The notes under the pieces: model-generated
What the model saw: only the letters and a program-made list of their open reading frames with translations
Told to the model about the DNA's origin: nothing
The model's database searches: none
Source of the DNA: Ruaniaceae bacterium KH17
GTDB lineage: Bacteria; Actinomycetota; Actinomycetes; Actinomycetales; Actinomycetaceae
Assembly: GCA_900199505.1 (NCBI GenBank)
Contig: FZQV01000004.1
Coordinates: forward strand, 44,474 to 108,473
Length of the DNA: 64,000 bases
Direction of reading: 5' to 3'
Part shown: one piece after another, positions 18,603-27,412 of the stretch
Numbering within the stretch: position 1 is the first letter of the stretch
How the letters are laid out: every line of letters begins with the position of its first letter
Translations under genes and position numbers: made by a program

Positions 18603-20152
18603 TCCAGCTGCTGAATCTGCTTCAGCCACGCCTTACGGGCCGTCAGCGCCTCAGTGATTTCCTTCTCCTTGCGCGCGTTCTTAGCGTCCTTTGCCTTTTG
18701 GAGATCCTTCTCCAACTCGGCAATTGAGGCTTCGAGTTGCGAAGTCGCACCGGCGACACGAGCCTGGGTCTCGGGGTTGGAACGCCGCCACTCGGCGTCC
18801 TCCTTGTCCCGCACGGCCTGCTCGACGGCGCGCATGCGCGCTTCCACAGTCTTCATGTCCGCACGCGGCACGCGGCCGGCCGCGTCCCACCGATCCTGCA
18901 GGTGACGCAGCGCGTTGCGGGCCGCCTTCACATCCGTCACCGGCAGGAGTGCCTCCGCCTCGGTGAGGATCTCCAGCTTCACCTCAAGGTTCTTGCCGTA
19001 CTCCTCGTCGATCTGCCGGTTCTGACTCTCGCGCGCGTCGAAGAATACCTGCTGCGCGGCACGGAACCGCTCCCACAGCTCGTCGTCGTCCTTGCGGCGT
19101 GCGCGGCCAGCGGCCTTCCACTCGTTCATGAGCTCGCGGTACTCGCCAGAGGTGCGGCCCCAGTCCGTGGAGGAGGAGAGAGCCTCCGCACGGGCGATCA
19201 GCGCCTCCTTGGCCTTCTTGGCTGCGTCGGAATCGGCATCGCGCTCAGCGAAGAACTGGCGACGGTTGCGGTCGAACGTGGTGCGGGCCTTCGCGAAGCG
19301 CTTCCAGAGCTCGTCCTCGGTGGCCTTGTCGATCCGCGGGCCGGAACGCTGCGCGCCTTTCCACTGCTCGAGCAGTTCGCGCAGCTGCTCGGAGGAGTTC
19401 TTCCACTGGGTTCGTGCCGTGTCCTGACCTGCAAGTGACTCGGCAGCGGCCACGAGCTTCTCACGCTCAACGAGCGCAGCTGCCTTGGCAGCCTCACGCT
19501 CGGCCTGAACCTCAGCGCGCCGCTGAGCGGCGCGCTCTTCGGCGAGCGCAAGGCGCTTCCGTAGCCCATCGAGGTCGCCGACCGCGGCGGGGCTCTCAGC
19601 CTCGCTCTTGAGTGCGGAGAGGGTCTGGTCAATCTCCCTGGGAGCGATGTTGCTGATCCGGGACTCGAACAGTTTCACCTGGGCCACGAGATCGAGATAG
19701 CGGCGCACATAGAAGGCAAGGGCCTCCTCGGACTCCACGTCCGGGAACTGGCCAACTGTGCGCTCGCCGCTCTGCTCACGCACCCACACGGTGCCATCCG
19801 GGTCTACGCGGCCCCACTTGGCTGCCTCCGCGGCGTCGCGCGGGTCAAGCGGGGTCTCCACCGGCTTTGCCGGGGCGGGAGTTGCTGCGGCAGCCTTGCC
19901 CGGAGTTGGGACGGGCGCTGCAGGCTTTGCCGGGACCGGTGTTGGGGCGGCAGTGGCCGCGGGGGCCTCGCCGGCAGCGGGGGCGGCGTCGACAGGGGGC
20001 TCGGCTACGACCTCGGGAGTTTCGACCTCGGCTACGTCTTCGACGGGAGCAGCCTCGTCTGCGACTGCTTGTGTGGCGGGAGCGGTTGTTTCGGCGGCCG
20101 CCGCTTCGTCAGCGGGCGTGGTGGGCGTGGTGGTCTCGTCGGCAGTGGACAC
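18599..20152 (-). CDS. DUF349-domain coiled-coil protein
   Basis: 517 residues. The first 105 are low-complexity, built of Ala, Pro, Thr, Glu and Val. Then repeated DUF349 units with WKxxxRS-type cores are seen ([64 protein letters not shown]), each about 70 residues, and a final coiled coil ([20 protein letters not shown]). Function is not established; DUF349 proteins are mostly actinobacterial, abundant and soluble. It is convergent with rel, sharing CTAG at their ends. In mycobacteria a peptidyl-prolyl isomerase gene lies at this place. Confidence 0.88.
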   Translation of the reverse strand: MSTADETTTPTTPADEAAAAETTAPATQAVADEAAPVEDVAEVETPEVVAEPPVDAAPAAGEAPAATAAPTPVPAKPAAPVPTPGKAAAATPAPAKPVETPLDPRDAAEAAKWGRVDPDGTVWVREQSGERTVGQFPDVESEEALAFYVRRYLDLVAQVKLFESRISNIAPREIDQTLSALKSEAESPAAVGDLDGLRKRLALAEERAAQRRAEVQAEREAAKAAALVEREKLVAAAESLAGQDTARTQWKNSSEQLRELLEQWKGAQRSGPRIDKATEDELWKRFAKARTTFDRNRRQFFAERDADSDAAKKAKEALIARAEALSSSTDWGRTSGEYRELMNEWKAAGRARRKDDDELWERFRAAQQVFFDARESQNRQIDEEYGKNLEVKLEILTEAEALLPVTDVKAARNALRHLQDRWDAAGRVPRADMKTVEARMRAVEQAVRDKEDAEWRRSNPETQARVAGATSQLEASIAELEKDLQKAKDAKNARKEKEITEALTARKAWLKQIQQLD

Positions 20153-20235
20153 TGTGTTGACTCCTTGGTCGTTGGGCGCCGGATCGCGCCCGCGCGTTGC
20201 ACAGGGTCGATTCTATCCATCTCGGACGGTTCGCG

Positions 20236-20269
20236 TTGACCCACGGCCAAACGAAATAGGGTAGGGGCA
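20236..20269 (+). promoter_or_regulatory. Leaderless promoter of the MBL-fold gene
   Basis: TTGACC at 20236-20241 and TAGGGT at 20257-20262 form -35/-10 like boxes (spacer 15 nt, short); the ATG at 20269 follows 6 nt after the -10. The 116-nt gap 20153-20268 must also hold the DUF349 promoter on the other strand. Confidence 0.5.
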
Positions 20270-20985
20270 TGAGTCTCGTTCGCGTGGTTGCCAATGTCTT
20301 TGCCGAGAACTGCTACGTGCTGGTCACCGATCGCCGTGCGCTCGTGATCGATCCGGGGGCCGGAACCGCTGGGCCGGTCCGTGCGCAGCTCGCAGAACTC
20401 GGTGCGGAGCTTGAGGCGGTGCTGTTGACCCACGGGCACGCGGACCACGTCTGGGATGCCGCGGAACTCGCCGGGGATCTGCCGGTGTATGTCCCAGTGC
20501 CGGACCTCTACCGGCTCGATGATCCGCTCGGTGTGCAGAACGCGGCGCTCCGATCGATTCTGACCGATCAGCTGGTGCAGCTTTTTGGTGCGCAGTGGCG
20601 CCGGCCCGGGAACGTCGTTCCGGTGCCGGAGGCGTACTTCGAGGGCGGGGGCGCCGAGCTCGCCGGAGCACAGATTCGCGCCGTGCCGGCCCCAGGCCAC
20701 ACCGAAGGCTCGACGATTTACCTCACCTCTGGTGAGTGGGACGCCGAGGTGGCCTCATGGGTCGGCGCCGGCGCCGGAACCGGCCCGCTCGCCTTTGCGG
20801 GTGACGTTCTCTTCAAGCAGGGAATTGGCCGCACGGATCTACCTGGAGGGGATGAGAAGGTCATGGAGTGGACCCTCCGAACTCTGCGGGCCACGATCGA
20901 CCCGGCCACCTGGATACTGCCGGGACACGGCCCGGGTACTACGATGGCGGACGAACTCGCCTCCAATCCATTCCTGAGGCGCTAA
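20269..20985 (+). CDS. Metallo-beta-lactamase-fold hydrolase (glyoxalase II-like)
   Basis: 238 residues. Metal ligands are seen in LLTHGHADHVWDA (HxHxDH), VPAPGHTEGSTIYL, PLAFAGDVLF (Asp) and WILPGHGPGTTM. Members hydrolyse thioesters such as S-lactoylglutathione or related thiol adducts; in a mycothiol-using actinobacterium the substrate is uncertain. Orthologs occupy the same site before hisS in mycobacteria (Rv2581c). An insert of about 35 residues (VYVPVPDLYRLDDPLGVQNA region) lies between the first two metal motifs. Confidence 0.9.
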   Translation: MSLVRVVANVFAENCYVLVTDRRALVIDPGAGTAGPVRAQLAELGAELEAVLLTHGHADHVWDAAELAGDLPVYVPVPDLYRLDDPLGVQNAALRSILTDQLVQLFGAQWRRPGNVVPVPEAYFEGGGAELAGAQIRAVPAPGHTEGSTIYLTSGEWDAEVASWVGAGAGTGPLAFAGDVLFKQGIGRTDLPGGDEKVMEWTLRTLRATIDPATWILPGHGPGTTMADELASNPFLRR

Positions 20986-20996
20986 CGAGGAGTTTC

Positions 20997-22304
20997 ATGT
21001 CACGCGCAAGCCTGTCCGGTTTCCCCGAGCTCACCCCGCAGGAGCGGATCGTGGAGCAGTACGTGCTTGATCATGTGCGCCGTACTTTCGAACTGCACGG
21101 ATTCGCCGGGATCGAGACGCGCGCCGTCGAGCCGCTCGAGTCGCTACTTCGCAAGGGCGAGACCTCGAAGGAGGTCTACGTGTTGGGGCGGCTCCAGGAT
21201 GAGCCCGGCGCAAAGCGGGGCCGCGAGCTCGCGCTGCACTTCGACCTCACTGTGCCCCTCGCGCGCTACGTGCTTGAGCACACCGGAGATGTGGCCTTCC
21301 CGTTCAAGCGCTACCAGATCCAGAAGTCGTGGCGCGGTGAGCGTCCCCAGGAGGGTCGGTTCCGCGAGTTCACCCAGGCGGACATCGACGTCGTCGGGCA
21401 GGACACGCTGCCTTTCCAGTACGAGGTGGATGTGGCACTCGTGATGTGTGAGGTGCTCGCGGGCCTTCCGATCGGCGGTTTCACGATGCGCGTAAACAAC
21501 CGGAAGCTGTGCGACGGCGCTTACCGATCGATGGGGATCGAGGACCGCGAGGGCACGCTGCGGGTGATCGACAAGCTCGCCAAGATCGGGCCCGACGGCG
21601 TCAAGGCCGAGTTGAGCGGTCTGGGCCTCACGCCAGAGCAGATCGACGGCGCGCTGGCGCTGGCATCGATCCAGAGCCGGGACACGTCGTTCGTGGAGCA
21701 GGTGCGGGCACTGGTCGGGAGCAATGAGACCCTCGAGGAAGGCCTCGCCGAGCTTGCGGCCGTGATCGAGGGCGGCGACGGCGAGCACATGCTCGCGGAT
21801 CTTTCGATTGCCAGGGGTCTCGACTACTACACGGGCACGGTGTACGAGACCACACTCGACGGGCGCGAGGGCTTCGGTGCGATCAGCGCCGGTGGCCGGT
21901 ATGATTCGCTGGTCTCTGATGGCAAGCGCACATACCCGGGAGTGGGTCTCTCGCTCGGGGTGACCCGCCTCGTGGCCGCTCTTCTTGCGGACAACACGGC
22001 CACCCGGCAGGTGCCGACGGCCGTGCTGGTGGCGGTGACTTCTGAGGAGTCGCGCGTGGCATCACGTGTGGTGGCTGGCGCGCTCCGGTTGCGCGGCATT
22101 CCCGCCGAGGTGATGCCGAGCGCTGAGAAGTTCGGCAAGCAAATCCGATACGCGGACCGGCGTGGCATCCCATTCGTGTGGTTCCCGGAGAGCGGTGAGG
22201 TGAAGGACATTCGCAGCGGCGATCAGGTCGCCGCCGATCCCGCGACCTGGTCGCCACCCGAGGAGGACCTCTGGCCGCGCATGGTGGCGCGTAAGCAGGG
22301 ATGA
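20997..22304 (+). CDS. hisS: Histidyl-tRNA synthetase
   Basis: 435 residues from ATG 20997, preceded by CGAGGAG (20986-20992); the longer open frame lies inside the preceding gene. Class II motifs are present: LTVPLARYV, FPFKRYQIQKSWRGERPQEG (motif 2), RGLDYYTGTVYE (His-specific motif) and GVGLSLGVTRL (motif 3), then an anticodon-binding domain. The protein starts with SGFPELTPQERIVEQ as in actinobacterial HisRS. Its stop overlaps the following GTPase start by 4 nt. Confidence 0.96.
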   Translation: MSRASLSGFPELTPQERIVEQYVLDHVRRTFELHGFAGIETRAVEPLESLLRKGETSKEVYVLGRLQDEPGAKRGRELALHFDLTVPLARYVLEHTGDVAFPFKRYQIQKSWRGERPQEGRFREFTQADIDVVGQDTLPFQYEVDVALVMCEVLAGLPIGGFTMRVNNRKLCDGAYRSMGIEDREGTLRVIDKLAKIGPDGVKAELSGLGLTPEQIDGALALASIQSRDTSFVEQVRALVGSNETLEEGLAELAAVIEGGDGEHMLADLSIARGLDYYTGTVYETTLDGREGFGAISAGGRYDSLVSDGKRTYPGVGLSLGVTRLVAALLADNTATRQVPTAVLVAVTSEESRVASRVVAGALRLRGIPAEVMPSAEKFGKQIRYADRRGIPFVWFPESGEVKDIRSGDQVAADPATWSPPEEDLWPRMVARKQG

Positions 22305-23998
22305 TAGGACGCATGGATCTTGCGGGGAGTCTTGCCCGGCTACGCGAACAGCTAGCTGGCGCCGTGTTCCCGATTCCGCCGCATGCCGGGCAATCGGATC
22401 GCGATCGGTTGGTCAACCAGCTCGACGACTACTTGATCCCTCGGGTTGAGAGCCTCGAGGCGCCCCTGATCGGCGTTGTGGGTGGCTCGACCGGGGCAGG
22501 CAAATCCACCGTGGTGAACTCGTTGCTCGGGCGCCAGGTTTCGGCGTCCTCGGCGATCCGCCCCACCACCCGCCGGCCTCTGCTCATTCACCATCCCGAT
22601 GATGCCTCCTGGTTCGACGGCGATCGCATTCTCCCCGGGCTGGCCCGGGTGCGTGGACGCGAAGGTGCGGCTCCAGGCGGTATCGAGCTTCTCGCCGTTC
22701 CGGAGCTACCCGTCGGTTTGGCGCTCATCGACGCGCCGGACGTTGATTCGGTTGTTGACGCGAACCGTGCGCTGGCTGATCAGCTCCTCCAGGCAGCCGA
22801 TCTCTGGCTCTTCGCCACGACCGCGGCACGGTATGCCGACGCCGTGCCCTGGGACTTCCTTAGCCGGGCGCACGCCCGCAACGCCGTGGTCGCGCTGATT
22901 CTCAACCGCGTGCCCGCGGACGTTCGGGATGAGGTAGATGTGGACTTCCGGTCCAAACTCGCCGAAGCCGGCCTCGGCGAATCTCCGGTATTCACGATTG
23001 AGGAGCGTCCCCTCAGAGACGGTCTACTGCCGCCGGATGCCGTCGCCCCGATCAGCGAGTGGCTGCACGGCCTAGCCGCCGATGCGAGCTCCCGTGCAGC
23101 TGTTGCGAAGCAAACGCTCAGTGGTGCAGTAGATGCCGCCCTTGTGACCTCTCGCACGGTGGCAACGCACGCCGCCACACAGGTCGATGGGGTCGACCAT
23201 CTCGCGGACTTTGTGACGGCGGCCCGCAGCACGACTGTGGGCCGCGTCAAGGAGGCGTGCGCGGACGGCACACTCCTTCGCGGAGAGGTCCTCGCCCGGT
23301 GGCAGGAATTTGTGGGCACCGGAGACTTCCTACGTTCCGTCGAGGCGGGTGTGGGCCGCATCCGCGACCGCGTGGGCGCCTTCTTCAGGGGCAAGCCGAC
23401 CCCCGCCCGTGAGCTGGAAGAGGTCATCGAAGAGGGGTTGCAATCGTTGCTCGTCTCCGAGGCATTCAGCGCCCGCACTCAGATCGATCGCAACTGGCGC
23501 GCGGCACCGGGCGGCCCCGAGCTCCTCACGCACATCGTTCTTCCCTCTGACGCGGAACTCCGTGAGGAAGCCTCCCAGCGCGTGGTTCGCTGGCAGGCAG
23601 ACTTGCTTGCCATGATCCGGGACGAGGGCGCGGACCGCCGGCTCACGGCGCGGGTGCTTTCGTTCGGCGTCAACGGCCTCGCGGTCACGCTCATGGTGTT
23701 GATCTTCGCCTCCACGGGTGGCATTACGGGAGGCGAGGTGGCCACCGCGGCAGGCGCGGCCGTCGTCGGGCAGAAGCTCCTGGAGGCCGTGTTCGGCGAG
23801 GATGCCGTGCGCAGGATGACCAAGGTGTCCCGCGAAAGCCTCGTGAACAACGCCGATGAGCTCTTTGCCTGGTATCTCCAGCCGTACACCTCGAGCGTGG
23901 ATGGGCTCGGCGCGAGCAGTGACATCGGAACGCGGATCACAGATGCGGCGCAGGATTGCAGGGCTGCGTTGGCGCTGATGAAGGCACGCGAATGGTGA
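22301..23998 (+). CDS. Dynamin-like GTPase A with C-terminal membrane segment
   Basis: 565 residues from ATG 22301 (ATG 22313 is an alternative). P-loop VGGSTGAGKSTVVNSLLG lies near residue 60, switch threonines in RPTTRRPL, G3-like DAPDVDSVV near 144, and G4-like LNRVP; the lysine of a classical NKxD is absent. A long helical part follows, and a hydrophobic hairpin region (NGLAVTLMVLIFASTGGITG with AAGAAVVG) around 455-500. This layout fits bacterial dynamin-like proteins. It ends inside the start of a second GTPase, so a two-subunit machine similar to DynA/DynB pairs of actinobacteria is likely. Often misnamed ABC transporter. Confidence 0.82.
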   Translation: MIGRMDLAGSLARLREQLAGAVFPIPPHAGQSDRDRLVNQLDDYLIPRVESLEAPLIGVVGGSTGAGKSTVVNSLLGRQVSASSAIRPTTRRPLLIHHPDDASWFDGDRILPGLARVRGREGAAPGGIELLAVPELPVGLALIDAPDVDSVVDANRALADQLLQAADLWLFATTAARYADAVPWDFLSRAHARNAVVALILNRVPADVRDEVDVDFRSKLAEAGLGESPVFTIEERPLRDGLLPPDAVAPISEWLHGLAADASSRAAVAKQTLSGAVDAALVTSRTVATHAATQVDGVDHLADFVTAARSTTVGRVKEACADGTLLRGEVLARWQEFVGTGDFLRSVEAGVGRIRDRVGAFFRGKPTPARELEEVIEEGLQSLLVSEAFSARTQIDRNWRAAPGGPELLTHIVLPSDAELREEASQRVVRWQADLLAMIRDEGADRRLTARVLSFGVNGLAVTLMVLIFASTGGITGGEVATAAGAAVVGQKLLEAVFGEDAVRRMTKVSRESLVNNADELFAWYLQPYTSSVDGLGASSDIGTRITDAAQDCRAALALMKAREW

Positions 23999-25518
23999 AC
24001 GAGCAGCAGTTACGGCGAGCAATCGCGATCGCCGAGGAGCGACTGCCGGAGGAGCTGATTCGCCCCACGAAGGCCGCCCTCGAGCGGCTTGACGAACGGG
24101 CGCGGATCGAACCGGATCGCACCGTCGTGGCCATGGTCGGGGCCACGGGCTCGGGCAAGTCCTCGCTGGTGAACGCGCTCGTTGGGGCGGATGTCGCTCG
24201 TGTGGCCGCCACCCGCCCCACCACCTCGCGCGCCAAGGCGATCGTGTTCGGCGGCGGGGGAGAGGCGCTCTTGGACTGGCTCGAGATCGGCGAGCGCGTG
24301 GAGATGCCGGGAGAGCAGGGCCTGATCCTGCTCGATCTGCCCGACGTCGATTCGGTGGTCACCGCACACAAGGCCGTCACTCGGCGGCTCGCCGAGGCCG
24401 TGGACGTGCTCGTGTGGGTGTTGGACCCCGAGAAGTATGCGGATGCGGTGATTCACCAGGAGTTCATCGCGCCCTTCGCCACACACGGCGAAGTGGCCGT
24501 GGCTGTGGTGAACAAGGCCGATCGGCTTGCCGAGGACGATCTCGCACACGTGCTCTCCGACGTCTCGGCGCTGTGTGCCTCGTATGGGCTACCCGGTGAG
24601 GTTCTGCCAACCTCGGCGCGCACCGGGGATGGGATCGCCGAACTGCGTGCCCGGCTCGATGGCATTGCGTCGCAGCGTTCCGCCCGCGCCGCCCGGGCTG
24701 CTGCCGACGTCGCCCGCGCGGCCCGCGCTCTCGGCGAACTGACCGAGGTGGTTGGGCACGAGACGCCGGTGGATACCGGCGCACTGGTCGCTTCGGCGTC
24801 GCGCGCGGCCGGAGTGGACCTCGTGACGAGGGCCGTCTCGGGTTCCACCGTGCGCGCCGGGCGCGCCGCCATGGGGTGGCCGGTGACCCGTTGGCTGGCT
24901 CGGTTCCGTCCGGATCCGTTGAAGCGGCTGCACCTGGATCGGGATGTCTCACCGGAACTGGTCCGGACCTCGCTGCCGGCACCCACGCCGATTCAGGAAT
25001 CCGCCATGCGTTCGGAGGCGTTCCGCGTGGTCGATTCCGCGACCTCAGGCATGCCGCAGGTGTGGCGTTCCTCCGTAGTGAACGCGATGGACACCCACAT
25101 CGAGGAGACGGTTGCCGGACTGGACCGCGCAATCGCCTCGGTCGATGTGCGTATCCGGAAGCCAAAGTGGTGGACGTTGATCAGCTGGCTGCAATGGTTG
25201 CTACTTGCCGCGGCGATTGTGGGCGCCGGGTGGCTCGGATTGGTCTGGCTACTGGACTACTTGAAGATGCCGGAGCCGGACCTGCCGATGGCGGGGCCGA
25301 TCCCGTGGCCCACCGCCTTGGTGCTTGGCGGGTTACTGCTCGGATTACTACTCGGAATCGTCTGCATGGTCTTCGTGCGCGTGCGTGCCAAACGTGTAGC
25401 AAAGCGGGCGACGCGGAAGCTCACCGACTCCGTCACGGCGGCAATCCGCGAACGCTTCGAGACTCCGCTCAATGCCGAACTCGCCGACTGGCACGAGTTC
25501 CGCGCAATCGTGGGCTAA
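23992..25518 (+). CDS. Dynamin-like GTPase B with two transmembrane segments
   Basis: 508 residues from ATG 23992, overlapping the first GTPase by 7 nt. P-loop VGATGSGKSSLVNALVG is near residue 48, RPTTSRAK the G2, DLPDVDSVV the G3, and VVNKADRL a standard G4 near 172. Two membrane segments near the end (WLQWLLLAAAIVGAGWLGLVW and LVLGGLLLGLLLGIVCMVF) flank a short outside loop with MPEPDLPMAGP; a basic tail follows. Unlike its partner it keeps a full G4 motif, so the two may differ in nucleotide specificity or turnover. Likely role: membrane remodelling, perhaps at division septa; this is inference. The stop runs into a REP-like half element. Confidence 0.83.
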   Translation: MVNEQQLRRAIAIAEERLPEELIRPTKAALERLDERARIEPDRTVVAMVGATGSGKSSLVNALVGADVARVAATRPTTSRAKAIVFGGGGEALLDWLEIGERVEMPGEQGLILLDLPDVDSVVTAHKAVTRRLAEAVDVLVWVLDPEKYADAVIHQEFIAPFATHGEVAVAVVNKADRLAEDDLAHVLSDVSALCASYGLPGEVLPTSARTGDGIAELRARLDGIASQRSARAARAAADVARAARALGELTEVVGHETPVDTGALVASASRAAGVDLVTRAVSGSTVRAGRAAMGWPVTRWLARFRPDPLKRLHLDRDVSPELVRTSLPAPTPIQESAMRSEAFRVVDSATSGMPQVWRSSVVNAMDTHIEETVAGLDRAIASVDVRIRKPKWWTLISWLQWLLLAAAIVGAGWLGLVWLLDYLKMPEPDLPMAGPIPWPTALVLGGLLLGLLLGIVCMVFVRVRAKRVAKRATRKLTDSVTAAIRERFETPLNAELADWHEFRAIVG

Positions 25519-25540
25519 GCGAGCGAAGCGAGACGAAACC
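25519..25540 (+). repeat. REP-like half element (family 2)
   Basis: The 22 bases directly after the GTPase stop read as GCGAG, CGAAG, CGAGACGAAACC. This is the reverse complement of the left half of the element at 49552-49583 (GCGAG-GCCGAAGGC-CGAGACGAAACC), with the inner stem shortened. Such GGTTTCG...CAACC repeats are scattered between genes in many actinobacteria. Confidence 0.6.
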
Positions 25541-25563
25541 AGGCACGATCCTCTACTTGCGCA

Positions 25564-25612
25564 TGATCTTGGCACTCAATGAACGCTACGCGTTCACCCA
25601 CTGCCAAGATCA
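25564..25612. repeat. Nested double palindrome, copy 1 (family 1)
   Basis: Outer arms TGATCTTGGC (25564-25573) and GCCAAGATCA (25603-25612) pair perfectly and extend one base inward and outward; inner arms GAACGC (25581-25586) and GCGTTC (25590-25595) pair around TAC. The spacers between inner and outer arms are 7 nt on each side. The element lies in the 157-nt gap between the dynamin pair and the convergent DEAD-box gene, where it could also end transcription from both sides. Copy 2 at 55752-55800 has identical arm and spacer lengths. Confidence 0.85.
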
Positions 25613-25675
25613 TGACGACAACGGCTACAACCGCCCGATTTCCTGGGCACGGCAGCGTGAACGCACGTGAAACGG

Positions 25676-27346
25676 CTATCGGCGCTTCTTGCCGGGGGCG
25701 CCGGAGTCCGGGGCCATGCGCAGGGCGCGGCCGGAGACGCGTGACTTCTGCAAGCGGCGCACCTGATCCGAACTCGGCTCGGTGTATAGCTCCACGAGCG
25801 CGAACGAGGGGTAGATGTCGATTTTGCCGATGTCGCCGCCGGCAATCTTGCCATCGCCAGTGAGCGCACCCACGATCGCACCGGGCTGCACTCGGTCCTT
25901 GTGACCCACCTCGACGCGGTAGCGACGTGCGTTGCCCTTGGGGCCGCGGCGAGATCCGGTGCGCTGGGTCTTGTTCGCGGAACCCTTGCCACCGCCATGC
26001 GGCTCGAACTCTGCGGCGAGGAATCGGCCGGTCGAGTCGAAGCGCTCTTCACGGCGGGCACGGCCCGTCGAGCGCGCCTCCACCGGCGCAACGTTGACGG
26101 ACGCGGCGAGTAGCGCGGCCGCCACATCGATCGGCTCCGCCTCCATTGCGGCGACAGCCTCACGGAATAGCGAGAGATCGCCCACGGGAAGCCGTCCCAG
26201 AGACTGCTCGATCTCGTGGTTGAGCACGTCCTCCGGGGAGGGCACGGTGACCTCTTTGAGCTCGGTGCCCGTGTGCTTCTCAATGTGACGCAGGAGCGGG
26301 AACTCCTTCGGTGTGAAGAAGGTGAGCGCCTGCCCCTCGCGCCCGGCGCGGCCGGTGCGGCCAATCCGGTGCACGTAGGCGTCCGGTTCGCGCGGTACAT
26401 CGAAGTTCACCACGAGCCCGATCCGTTCCACGTCGAGACCGCGAGCGGCCACATCGGTGGCGATCAGCACGTCCAGCGCGCCAGAGCGCAGGCGGCCAAT
26501 GAGCTTTTCGCGCTCGGTCTGCGCCACGTCGCCGGAGATCGGCGCGGCACTCACGCCACGCCGCATCAGTTCGGTCGCCACCTCCTCGGCGGCGGCACGG
26601 GTTCGCACGAAGACGATCGCGCCTTCCTTCCGCCACACGGCCAGCACCCGGGCGAGCGCGTCCGTCTTGAACCGGAACGGCACCACGGCGTAGGTCTGCT
26701 CGATGGTGGAAACGGTCGATGCGGCCGAGGTGACCTCAATTCGGAGCGGGTCACGCAGATGCGTGGCCGCGACCCGAGCGATCGCCGTCGGCATGGTCGC
26801 CGAGAACAACGCCGTCAGGCGGTCCTTGGGGACGGTGGTGGCGATGACCTCGATGTCCTCGGCGAAGCCCATGGAGAGCATCTCATCCGCCTCATCGAGC
26901 ACGAAGACCCGCAGGTTGCTCAAGTCCAGTGCGCCACGCTCGATCATGTCCATGACTCGGCCGGGCGTGCCCACCACGACCTGGGCACCCTGCTTGAGCG
27001 CGCGCAACTGCGGCACGTAGGAGGAGCCACCGTAGATGGCGATGACCTGCGCCTTGGTGTGTTCGGCGAAGCCGGTGATGGCGTCCGCCACCTGGATCGC
27101 GAGTTCACGGGTGGGGGTGAGGACGAGGGCCTGCACGCCACGGACGTTGCCATCAACGTGCGAGAGGAGGGGGAGGCCAAATGCGGCCGTCTTCCCGGTA
27201 CCAGTCTGGGCGATGCCGACGACGTCGCGGCCGGTCAGGAGCGCAGGGATCGCCGAGCGCTGGATGTCAGTGGGCGTTTCGAAGCCCATCGCGTCGATGG
27301 CGCGCAGAAGCGGCTGGGGCAACGCAAAGTCGTGAAAGGAAGTCAT
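25676..27346 (-). CDS. deaD: DEAD-box RNA helicase with DbpA-type RNA-binding domain (DeaD/CsdA-like)
   Basis: 556 residues. Starts FHDFALPQPLLRAIDAMGF with Q motif TDIQRSAIP, then motif I AQTGTGKTAAFG, motif II VFVLDEADEML, motif III SATMP, and motif VI YVHRIGRTGRAGREG. After a linker comes a domain beginning RYRVEVGHKDRVQPGAIVGA and containing IDIYPSFALVELY, the DbpA C-terminal RNA-binding fold, then a short basic tail. Such helicases remodel rRNA and help in the cold. The start ATG at 27346 is the first Met of the family alignment. An MFS gene ends 66 nt upstream on the same strand. Confidence 0.95.
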   Translation of the reverse strand: MTSFHDFALPQPLLRAIDAMGFETPTDIQRSAIPALLTGRDVVGIAQTGTGKTAAFGLPLLSHVDGNVRGVQALVLTPTRELAIQVADAITGFAEHTKAQVIAIYGGSSYVPQLRALKQGAQVVVGTPGRVMDMIERGALDLSNLRVFVLDEADEMLSMGFAEDIEVIATTVPKDRLTALFSATMPTAIARVAATHLRDPLRIEVTSAASTVSTIEQTYAVVPFRFKTDALARVLAVWRKEGAIVFVRTRAAAEEVATELMRRGVSAAPISGDVAQTEREKLIGRLRSGALDVLIATDVAARGLDVERIGLVVNFDVPREPDAYVHRIGRTGRAGREGQALTFFTPKEFPLLRHIEKHTGTELKEVTVPSPEDVLNHEIEQSLGRLPVGDLSLFREAVAAMEAEPIDVAAALLAASVNVAPVEARSTGRARREERFDSTGRFLAAEFEPHGGGKGSANKTQRTGSRRGPKGNARRYRVEVGHKDRVQPGAIVGALTGDGKIAGGDIGKIDIYPSFALVELYTEPSSDQVRRLQKSRVSGRALRMAPDSGAPGKKRR

Positions 27347-27412
27347 GAGAACCTAAGAATGAGGACGCCCGGACGCGGGCGGGCGAGCGAGAACTCGCGG
27401 AGCCTTTCCAGG

